NCBI GenBank assembly: GCA_009387755.1 | Contig: GG697237.1 | Coordinates: 1-64,000 of the forward strand | From: Candidatus Micrarchaeum acidiphilum ARMAN-2 | GTDB taxonomy: Archaea; Micrarchaeota; Micrarchaeia; Micrarchaeales; Micrarchaeaceae | Direction of reading: 5' to 3' | Length of the DNA stretch: 64,000 nt | Shown: positions 18,133 through 25,292 of the stretch, in pieces | How the letters are laid out: every line of letters begins with the position of its first letter | How positions within the stretch are numbered: position 1 is the stretch's first letter | Made by a program: the position numbers and the translations under genes | The notes under the pieces: model-generated | The model's input: only the letters and a program-made list of their open reading frames with translations | The model's database searches: none | What the model was told of the DNA's origin: nothing

Positions 18133-18508
18133 TTGACGTTACGTTTGAAAGAAGGTGCGTGGAGGCGACCGCCAGCGAGCTGGACGCGAAGCTCAAGACA
18201 CCAACTACAACGGCCCCGATTATTATGTTTATCGCGGTGGTATGGAAGTTGGCTCTCTTGTCCGGCGGGAGCATCTGCCCCACTGCATAGAATATTCCTG
18301 CGACAACAAAAAGCATTGCGCTCAAGGCGGGCCCAACCTGCGCCAAGACATTTTTTACATAAGCCAGCTCGCCTATTATGCCGTATTGCGCACTTCCACC
18401 GAAGCTTATTCCAGAGGCAGCCACCACTGCTATGGCGCCCAGCGGCAGCAATACATGCTTCACAAATCCCGCCACATCGCCGCCAAAATCCAAGTTACGG
18501 AAAACCAT
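18119..18508 (-). CDS. VirB2/TedC-like pilin or membrane subunit, first gene of the Ced-like cluster
   Basis: 129 residues. A first hydrophobic segment (about 19-40) may be a signal or extra helix. Then come two helices (about 60-78 and 88-110) separated by a short basic loop with PPDKRANF, and a polar Ser/Asn-rich end. Two helices around a small positively charged loop are the hallmark of VirB2/TrbC conjugative pilins and their archaeal counterparts CedA1/TedC. ATG 18508 lies just downstream of a very AT-rich promoter region. As the first gene it would be the most expressed, as expected for a filament subunit. The family is inferred from topology and context. Confidence 0.62.
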   Translation of the reverse strand: MVFRNLDFGGDVAGFVKHVLLPLGAIAVVAASGISFGGSAQYGIIGELAYVKNVLAQVGPALSAMLFVVAGIFYAVGQMLPPDKRANFHTTAINIIIGAVVVGVLSFASSSLAVASTHLLSNVTSNVTA

Positions 18509-18676
18509 TCTATTACCCAGATAAATTATATTTACTTTAGTATATAAATTTATAGATAAATAAATATTTAAATACTTCTGTAAAAAAACAAGAAAGCAAA
18601 ATTAATCGGAAGGCTTTATATTATATTGTGCAATAATGCAATACAGCGCAAAACACGACGGTGTACGGTTGGTCAA
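18509..18676. promoter_or_regulatory. divergent AT-rich promoter between the Ced-like operon and the M50/pilus side
   Basis: This is one of the most AT-rich intergenic stretches in the window, with several TATA-like elements (TATATAAATTTATAG around 18540-18555, ATTTAAATAC around 18566-18576, TTTATATTATA around 18615-18625). The left ones are placed to drive the minus-strand operon from 18508, and the right one the plus-strand protease gene. A short ATG frame (18636-18694) ends in an ATGA overlap with an internal M50 ATG. It is probably not a gene. Confidence 0.5.
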
Positions 18677-19390
18677 ATGTCCGGAATGCGAATGAACATA
18701 CCATTGAAAACAGAGATAAAGGAGATACTGGTAGCCGATATAGTCCTGATAATAGCGTTCAGCCTGACGCTCGTTGGCGGGATCTTCGGCGCTGGAAGCA
18801 GCATCGGCCTCGAGAAGCTGCTGATCCTGATGCCGATCATGGCCGTCGCAGTCACGCTGAGCTTCGTGCTTCATGAGCTCATGCACAAGTTCTCCGCTCA
18901 GCACTACGGTGCAATCGCGGCTTTCAGGACCTCAAAAATGGGCCTAGGGATAACCCTTATAACTGGAATTTTCGGCTTTCTCCTCGGGATACCCGGCGCC
19001 ACCGTAATATATGCAAGCAACTTTACAAGAAGGGAGAACGGCATAGTATCTCTTGCCGGGCCCCTTACTAATTTTACGGTTTTCGCAGTCGTCCTTGCAA
19101 TATACCGGCTGGTACCCCTGCCTCCATACTTCGCGCTTATGGCGGAAATAACGCTGTTTATAAGCATACTGCTGGCATTCTTCAACATGCTTCCGATAAA
19201 CCCGCTTGATGGAAGCAAGGTGCTGGCATGGAACAAGGAGGTATACATGGTCGCAATGGGAGTCATATTCGTGCTTACCGGGCTTTCGTATTACCTGCTT
19301 TTCGGAAACATATACGCGATGCTCGAGGAGGTGGTCTTCATGATATTCATAGCGTTCATATTCTCAATGTTCTATCGCGGCATGTTTTGA
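18677..19390 (+). CDS. M50 family membrane metalloprotease (site-2 protease-like)
   Basis: About 237 residues and six transmembrane segments. The zinc-binding HELMH motif lies near residues 66-70 inside the second helix. The second M50 signature NMLPINPLDGSK, which provides the Asp ligand, lies near residue 180. Such enzymes cut membrane proteins within the bilayer, often in signalling. In-frame starts are TTG 18626, ATG 18677, ATG 18686 and ATG 18692; 18677 is chosen but uncertain. It stands between the DNA-transfer-like operon and the pilus operon. No PDZ or CBS domain is attached, so the substrate is unknown. Confidence 0.85.
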   Translation: MSGMRMNIPLKTEIKEILVADIVLIIAFSLTLVGGIFGAGSSIGLEKLLILMPIMAVAVTLSFVLHELMHKFSAQHYGAIAAFRTSKMGLGITLITGIFGFLLGIPGATVIYASNFTRRENGIVSLAGPLTNFTVFAVVLAIYRLVPLPPYFALMAEITLFISILLAFFNMLPINPLDGSKVLAWNKEVYMVAMGVIFVLTGLSYYLLFGNIYAMLEEVVFMIFIAFIFSMFYRGMF

Positions 19391-19544
19391 CCGTTTCTCA
19401 ATTCAACCTTCCTTTGGAAAAGGCTGGCCGCCAAAAGGCCGCGGAACCGTGTTTTGCGGCTGTCAGCGCATACGGCAAGCGCAATAGTAAAGTTATTTAT
19501 GCTTTTATTCATATTTTTAATAGTTTTAAGAATAAGGTGCAAAG

Positions 19545-20834
19545 ATGGGAGAAGGCAGCGCCGGCGAGCAGGCCACCACCACCATAGACTCTATGGTCGA
19601 GCTTATAAAAGCCAAGGGCAAGATAGACGTTACCAGCATAGCCGTCGCACTTGACATATCACCAGCAGTAGTGGAAGACTGGGCAAGAGTCCTCGAATCC
19701 GGAAACATGGTAAAGATAACCTACGAGGTAGGCAAGATGTTTGTGGCGCCCATGAACGTGGGCAAGGAAGAAGCCGAAGAGATGCAGAAAAAGCTGGAAA
19801 TGCAGATGGGCACGCTGAACGAGCGCCTAGACGTTGAGAAGCTTACCCTGGACAAGATAACCGACAGCATAAAGAAGATAAGCTCTGCGACGCAGGAAGT
19901 CGACAAGGAATTCGAGAAAGGTGCACCGGGCATACACAAAGCTCTCTCTGAGATAGCAAAGCTTGAAAAGGAAGCTGAGAAGAACAGCGACGAACTCATA
20001 AAGATAAAAAACAAGGCAGCCTCTGACTACGAACTTGTCAACAAGAAATTCTCCGAGCTGTCATCAAAGATGGCATCCCTCACCTCTGGCGAGTTCAACG
20101 TAAACCTTACTGCAAACCAGCAGAAGGTTGAGGCTGCAGTTGCAAGCGCGCACGCGAAGCTCGGCGAGATCGACGCGATGCGCAAGGAAAAGGACAGGGC
20201 GCTGGACGAGCTCAGGAAGTCTATGCAGGAAGAAATGAAGAAGCTGAACGACCAAGTTTCTGAGTTCTCAAAATCCGCAAACAAGGAATTCGACGACACA
20301 AAGAAGGCCGTCGAGGAGCAGATAAAGCTGATGCACGACCAGATAAACGAGCACAAGAAGGCGTTTCAGGAGCTGCACGACCTGAGCGAGAACGAAAAGA
20401 AGATAACGAACACTATAAAGGAGGACAACGCCAGGTTCAACGACCTTTACAACAAGATAAACAAGGAAATGGACAACCTTGTCAAGTCATTGGAGGGCAA
20501 AAAGAAGGAATCCGACGCCCAAATAAGCGCGATGAAGGAGAAGTTTGGCCAGGCCAGCGAGATATTCGATACCATAGAGCGCACCAAGAACGATACGGAA
20601 GAGGCGTCAAAGCGCGTCGCAGAGCTGAGCAAGGAGCTTACAAAGATAAGCGAGCAGCTTTCTGCGCTTTCCACGCTCAAGGAGCTGAAATCCAAGCAAG
20701 TCGACGAAAAAATGCAAATAGTAAGCGCGCTTTCCAAAAAGGACAAGAAGGTTGACTCAAACATAAAGGATCTGGAGAAGAAGCTCAGCAGGTCCGCAAA
20801 GCGCATACAGGGAGAGAAAGAGGTCGATAGCTGA
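19545..20834 (+). CDS. winged-helix plus long coiled-coil protein, first gene of pilus operon
   Basis: 429 residues. The N-terminal 70 residues look like a winged-helix domain (MVELIKAKGKIDVTSIAVAL, then VVEDWARVLESGNMVKI). The remaining roughly 350 are almost unbroken coiled coil rich in Lys, Glu and Ser, without membrane segments. The gene ends in TGATGG, overlapping the ATG of the assembly ATPase gene. AAGGTG precedes its own start. The constant neighbour position suggests a cytoplasmic scaffold or regulator of the pilus machine. I know no characterised homologue. Confidence 0.75.
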   Translation: MGEGSAGEQATTTIDSMVELIKAKGKIDVTSIAVALDISPAVVEDWARVLESGNMVKITYEVGKMFVAPMNVGKEEAEEMQKKLEMQMGTLNERLDVEKLTLDKITDSIKKISSATQEVDKEFEKGAPGIHKALSEIAKLEKEAEKNSDELIKIKNKAASDYELVNKKFSELSSKMASLTSGEFNVNLTANQQKVEAAVASAHAKLGEIDAMRKEKDRALDELRKSMQEEMKKLNDQVSEFSKSANKEFDDTKKAVEEQIKLMHDQINEHKKAFQELHDLSENEKKITNTIKEDNARFNDLYNKINKEMDNLVKSLEGKKKESDAQISAMKEKFGQASEIFDTIERTKNDTEEASKRVAELSKELTKISEQLSALSTLKELKSKQVDEKMQIVSALSKKDKKVDSNIKDLEKKLSRSAKRIQGEKEVDS

Positions 20835-22393
20835 TGGCAGATAAAGATCCCCAAAACCAAACTGTCAACGTCGCCCAGCCGCCCAAGCCTGCGGAAAGTG
20901 AGAGGGGAGACAAGACAATGGCGGAGTACCACTTGGACGTGCACGGTCTGGACGTCAAGGTGCGCATACACGTATCAACAGAGGACTTCAATCCAGAATA
21001 CGAGGTAACGTTCATAGGCGTGAGCAACGCCACAAGGCTGCTTCTGCTGTCGTTCAGGAGGCAGCTGCTATCGCTGGTTCCTGTAGATCCTACAAAGATA
21101 GAAAACAAGGCGTACATAGAGCAGCTCAACCAGACATATCTTAAGGAGAGTAACACCCTGATAGATAGGTACCTTCCAGACACGCCCCCGGAAACAAGAA
21201 AGGTGCTCACTGCGTACATACTTAACATGATGCTGGGCCTCGGCGACCTAGAGGTGCCGGTTGCCGACGACAACCTGGAAGAGATAACCGTGAACGGGTC
21301 AAAGACACCGATATGGGTATTCCACAAGAAGTACGGCTGGTGCCAGACAACGATAAAGCCTATGAGCGAGGAGGAGATATACGACCAGGCGGAGCAGATC
21401 GGCAGGAGGGTCGGAAGGGAGCTGAACAACCTGGCGCCGCTGATGGACGCCGAACTCATCGACGGGTCTAGGGTAAACGCCACGCTGTTTCCTATCTCGC
21501 AGGTCGGAAACACAATAACCATAAGGAAGTTTTCTAAGAACCCTTGGACCATGCCTGCCCTTATAAAGACGGGAAGCATAAGCGCAGAGGTCGCGGCACT
21601 TATCTGGCTATGCATACAGAACGAAATATGCATACTGATATCTGGGGGAACTGCAAGCGGAAAGACCAGCTTCCTCAACGCCATGAGCATTTTCTTTCCG
21701 AGCACCAGGAGGGTCATATCAGTCGAAGATACGAGGGAGCTTTCTCTGCCGGAATTCATGCAGTGGGTCGCCATGCTTTCAAGGCAGCCAAATCCTGAAG
21801 GCAAGGGCGGGGTCACAATGTACAATCTGATGATAAACGCATTGAGGCAGAGGCCGGACATAATGCTGGTCGGAGAAATAAGGACGTCCAAGGACGCCGA
21901 GACGTTCTTCGAGGCCATACACACCGGACACGCGGTGTACGGCACGCTCCACGCTGACAATGTGCAGGATACTGTGGTGAGGATGACAAACCCGCCGATA
22001 GACACGCCCAAGAGCACGATGAACGCGCTCGGCGTTATAGTGACGGTGTTCAGGCACAGGGCCAAGGGCATAAGGAGGATGCTTGAGCTCGGAGAAATAA
22101 TGAAGAGCGGAGACGCAAACGTGCTCTACAGGTGGAACATGCGCGACGACACGTTCCTGCAGACGAGCGAGATGTCAAGCTTAGCAGAGACGCTTGACCT
22201 GTATGGGGGCCTTACAAAGAAGGAGATAGCCGCGGAAATACAGGAAAAGGCAAAAATATTATCGTGGATGGTAAAGAACGGCCTGACCGGTGTCAACGAT
22301 GCCGGGTTCGTTGTCGCAAACTACTACAAGGACAGGGCGCACGTGGTTGACATAGTAAGCCGCGACCAGCCTTTTTCAAGGGAAGCATTTTAG
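20834..22393 (+). CDS. type IV pilus/Tad-type assembly ATPase (GspE/CpaF/VirB11 superfamily)
   Basis: 519 residues, the hexameric secretion ATPase that drives pilin polymerisation at the cytoplasmic membrane. Seen: Walker A SGGTASGKT at 270-278, an Asp box-like VEDTREL, Walker B-like DIMLVGEIR and the His box TGHAVYGTLHADN. The layout is that of archaeal T4P/archaellum/Tad-like ATPases. No Cys4 zinc site is seen, unlike GspE/PilB. It is followed by a Gln-rich gene and two platform-protein genes. No retraction ATPase (PilT-like) lies nearby, so a one-motor system is likely. Confidence 0.9.
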   Translation: MADKDPQNQTVNVAQPPKPAESERGDKTMAEYHLDVHGLDVKVRIHVSTEDFNPEYEVTFIGVSNATRLLLLSFRRQLLSLVPVDPTKIENKAYIEQLNQTYLKESNTLIDRYLPDTPPETRKVLTAYILNMMLGLGDLEVPVADDNLEEITVNGSKTPIWVFHKKYGWCQTTIKPMSEEEIYDQAEQIGRRVGRELNNLAPLMDAELIDGSRVNATLFPISQVGNTITIRKFSKNPWTMPALIKTGSISAEVAALIWLCIQNEICILISGGTASGKTSFLNAMSIFFPSTRRVISVEDTRELSLPEFMQWVAMLSRQPNPEGKGGVTMYNLMINALRQRPDIMLVGEIRTSKDAETFFEAIHTGHAVYGTLHADNVQDTVVRMTNPPIDTPKSTMNALGVIVTVFRHRAKGIRRMLELGEIMKSGDANVLYRWNMRDDTFLQTSEMSSLAETLDLYGGLTKKEIAAEIQEKAKILSWMVKNGLTGVNDAGFVVANYYKDRAHVVDIVSRDQPFSREAF

Positions 22394-22401
22394 CTGATAA
22401 T

Positions 22402-23121
22402 ATGGCGGAGGAGCTAGAAACAAATTACGAAAGCATGGTCAAGGAGATAACGGAAATAGAGGCCTCCGCGCAGAAGCCCGAATTCTCCAGCGCAGACGTA
22501 TCGTCGGTGTTTTCCCCGGCCACTAATGAAAAGGTCGTCACTTACAGGGACATGGTAAGCATTGTAGAGTCTATAGAGTCGAAGAAGGTGGAATCAAGGC
22601 AGAAGGTGGTAAACCCGCAGGTGCTGCTCCAGCAGCAGGCGCAGCCGCACATGGTGATGACCGGGCTGAAGCAGATGACGACCTCGCAGGTCCTGCCTAA
22701 CGTGCAGCAGCCCATGCAGCCGCAGCAACAGCCCAAGCCAGAATATGTAGAGCAAAAGCAGAAGATGCAGGCCAAGAGCGAGATGAAGTCCGCAACATCA
22801 AAACTGCAGAGAAAGTCGGCCAAGGTCAACGTGAAGCACATAAACGTAAGCGACATGGTGCTGCCGAGCCTTTCGATGGCAGACCAGATATCCGAGCTGG
22901 AAAGGATAATAGAGGGCCTGCGCGAGCGCGTGTTTGACCAAGAGCATCTGGAGATAGTGGTGCAGGAGGTATATGCCCTCAAGCAAGTTGTAGAGAAGCA
23001 GGACAAGGAAATGAAAAAGCAGCATGCAAACCTAACGGCTCTGGAGCAGTCGATGTGGCAGGTCCGCGCGCAAAGGCTTAACGATGCGCTATCAATAATA
23101 GCGCTGCAGGGTGTGGTATGA
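22402..23121 (+). CDS. Gln-rich/coiled-coil protein of pilus operon
   Basis: 239 residues with no membrane segment. The acidic N-terminal part is followed by a Gln/Pro/Met-rich low-complexity linker (about 70-125), a basic patch (about 130-150) and a C-terminal coiled coil (about 155-225). No family is recognised. It sits between the ATPase and the first platform gene, overlapping the latter by four bases (ATGA type). Its start is eight bases after the ATPase stop. A cytoplasmic linker between motor and platform is a reasonable guess from position only. Confidence 0.7.
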   Translation: MAEELETNYESMVKEITEIEASAQKPEFSSADVSSVFSPATNEKVVTYRDMVSIVESIESKKVESRQKVVNPQVLLQQQAQPHMVMTGLKQMTTSQVLPNVQQPMQPQQQPKPEYVEQKQKMQAKSEMKSATSKLQRKSAKVNVKHINVSDMVLPSLSMADQISELERIIEGLRERVFDQEHLEIVVQEVYALKQVVEKQDKEMKKQHANLTALEQSMWQVRAQRLNDALSIIALQGVV

Positions 23122-24215
23122 TGTTTGGCAAGAAGAAGACGCAGCCCAAGACTGTAGAAGTCGACGGCAAGATAATCGCGCTGCAGCCCAAGCCCAAAAA
23201 AGGGCTGTTCGGAGGCGGAAAGGCGAAGTCAAAGCAAAAGCCAAACCTGCAGCAGAAACCTGGCCAGTCCATACCAAGTGCGCAGACATTCGCCCAGCCC
23301 TCGCAGCCGCAGCAGCCAAATGCCACAACCATACCAAATGCGTCGCCTCAGGGAAAGAGGCCGTCGCAGAGAAAGAAGCCCGGCAAGTTCGAAAACTACG
23401 TAGAAAAGCTAGCGCTGAAGCAGAAAGGCCTAGAGGAGGCGCTCAGGGCGCAGGACATAAAAGAGACGCCCAAGCAGTTCGTAAAGCGCATGGTCATGAC
23501 ATCCATGCTGCTCGCGGTAGTGATAGGCCTAACCCTTATAATTCTGTTTATACACCTCAACCTTTCCCCTGCCCTTGGCGTTGTCATGGGCGGCGGCATA
23601 GGCTTCGTAATGTATATGATGCTGCTCAACAATTTCCTAAGGTTCCCGATACAGAAATCCAACAAGGGCGCAAAGAAGGTAGAGCGCGACATACTCTTTG
23701 CCGCAAGGGACATGATAATATCGCTGCGTTCCGGAATGCCTCTTTTCAACGCCATAGTCTCGATAAGCACAGGATACGCCGACGCCAGCAAGGAATTCGC
23801 CAAGATAGTTGAGAGGGTACAGCTTGGAATGCCGCTGGAGGAGGCAATAGACCAGACGATAGCAGATACCAAGAGCGATTCGTTCAGGCGAATAATGCTG
23901 CAGGCATCAGTAAGCATAAAGGCCGGCGCGGACATAGTGTCTGCCCTGCAGACTGTCATAGACCAGCTTTCGCAGGAAAGGTACATAGAGCTGAGGCGTT
24001 ACGGCCAGAGGCTGAACGCCATAGCCATGTTCTACATGCTTTTCGGCGTTATACTGCCGAGCATGGGAATAGCTGTAGTAACCATACTGACAACGTTCAT
24101 AGCGCTGTTCACAGTAACTCCCATACTGTTGTACGCGGTGCTGGTCGGCATAGGATTCCTGCAGGTTGTGTTCCTAATAATGATATCTTCGTCAAGGCCT
24201 GTATTCAGCATGTGA
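23118..24215 (+). CDS. pilus platform protein (TadC/GspF-like), first copy
   Basis: 365 residues. A long polar, Lys/Gln/Pro-rich N-terminal tail (about 1-100) precedes two transmembrane helices (about 130-175), a cytoplasmic T2SSF domain (about 190-305, with AARDMIISLRSGMPLFNAIV) and two C-terminal helices (about 305-355). It anchors the assembly ATPase in the membrane. The basic tail is longer than usual and could contact the ATPase or the Gln-rich neighbour. It is followed after four bases by a second platform gene, a pairing also found in Tad systems (TadB/TadC). Confidence 0.85.
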   Translation: MMFGKKKTQPKTVEVDGKIIALQPKPKKGLFGGGKAKSKQKPNLQQKPGQSIPSAQTFAQPSQPQQPNATTIPNASPQGKRPSQRKKPGKFENYVEKLALKQKGLEEALRAQDIKETPKQFVKRMVMTSMLLAVVIGLTLIILFIHLNLSPALGVVMGGGIGFVMYMMLLNNFLRFPIQKSNKGAKKVERDILFAARDMIISLRSGMPLFNAIVSISTGYADASKEFAKIVERVQLGMPLEEAIDQTIADTKSDSFRRIMLQASVSIKAGADIVSALQTVIDQLSQERYIELRRYGQRLNAIAMFYMLFGVILPSMGIAVVTILTTFIALFTVTPILLYAVLVGIGFLQVVFLIMISSSRPVFSM

Positions 24216-24219
24216 TTCA

Positions 24220-25254
24220 ATGGCAATAAGTTTCGAAAAACTGGTTTCAAGGGACCTCGCAAGAAGGCTCTCAAGGCTGCTCGACCTGGCAGGCATGAAG
24301 ATGCCTGTGGGAAAGCTGATAGAGTACGGCGTGTTCGGGTTCTTCGCCATACTAATAATACTGCCTATAGCGCTGTCAATACTTAAATACGTCTTCATAC
24401 TCGCCATAATCCTTGGAATAGTCGGGGGCGTAATGTACCTGGTCGCAATATACATGGTCATAAACTACAAGATAGACGACAGGAAAACAAAGATGGAAGG
24501 AATGCTGTCGGATTATTTCCAGATAGCATCGGCAAACCTGAGGAGCGGAATAGCAATGGACAGGTCGCTTCTCCTTGCGGCAAGGCCTGAGTTCAAGTTC
24601 TTCGCAGATGACATAAAGGAGATGAATAGGCAGATATTCAGCGGCCAGACCATGGAATCTGGGCTGAAGTATCTCGCAGGCAGGTACAAGTCGTTTACGC
24701 TGGACCACGCCATAAGGATGATGATCGAGGCGCAGAGATACGGAGGCGCAATGGCAGACCTGCTGGACCAGCTCTCAAAGGACATAAGGAATCAGCAGCT
24801 AATGCAAAAGGAGGTCGCAGGCCAGCTCTTCATGTACAGCATATTCATAGCGTTCGCAGGACTGGTTGCAGCACCTGTGCTTTACGGACTGACCAGCCAG
24901 ATGATTACAATAACGGATGCGGTGTGGAAGGGAATACTTGCATCAAACCCGGGCGGGCTGCCAACAACCGGCCTGTCGTTCCTAAAGCCGAGCCCGCCAA
25001 AGATAAGCCCCGGCACATACAAGACATTCGCCCTGCTGGCGATATCTGTAATAACCGGTTTCGCGGCGCTGATAATGTCGGCAATATCATCGGGCTCGCC
25101 CATCAGGGGCATAAGGCTGCTTCCTGCATTCATAGTCATAGGGATACTCATATACCTGGCAGTATCCGCAGTCATAGCAGGGCTCTTCTCGACCCTGGGC
25201 GCTTCAGGCTACACTCTGGCGCTAGGGGCAAAATATATAAGTTTATTCATATAG
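24220..25254 (+). CDS. pilus platform protein (TadB/GspF-like), second copy
   Basis: 344 residues. Two helices (about 40-85) are followed by a cytoplasmic T2SSF domain (about 95-200, with IASANLRSGIAMDRSLLLAA and MIEAQRYGGAMADLL), a helix near 205-225, and three further helices toward the C-terminus (about 245-340). It is partner to the previous gene and the two likely form a heterodimeric platform. The next gene, a pilin-like secreted protein, starts 38 nt later in the same direction and is probably in the same transcript. Confidence 0.87.
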   Translation: MAISFEKLVSRDLARRLSRLLDLAGMKMPVGKLIEYGVFGFFAILIILPIALSILKYVFILAIILGIVGGVMYLVAIYMVINYKIDDRKTKMEGMLSDYFQIASANLRSGIAMDRSLLLAARPEFKFFADDIKEMNRQIFSGQTMESGLKYLAGRYKSFTLDHAIRMMIEAQRYGGAMADLLDQLSKDIRNQQLMQKEVAGQLFMYSIFIAFAGLVAAPVLYGLTSQMITITDAVWKGILASNPGGLPTTGLSFLKPSPPKISPGTYKTFALLAISVITGFAALIMSAISSGSPIRGIRLLPAFIVIGILIYLAVSAVIAGLFSTLGASGYTLALGAKYISLFI

Positions 25255-25292
25255 GTTATTCACGAGATTGCTGTTAAAACAGGTGCATTGGC

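Noticed and set aside
18636-18694. 19-codon frame MQYSAKHDGVRLVKCPECE ending in ATGA at an M50 in-frame ATG
   Set aside because: It looks like the start of a zinc ribbon but is too short and lies too close to the TATA box. It was kept only as a comment on the promoter.
20785-22071. Minus-strand open frame of 428 codons opposite the pilus ATPase
   Set aside because: The plus strand encodes an unmistakable secretion ATPase here. The frame has no ribosome site or protein features.
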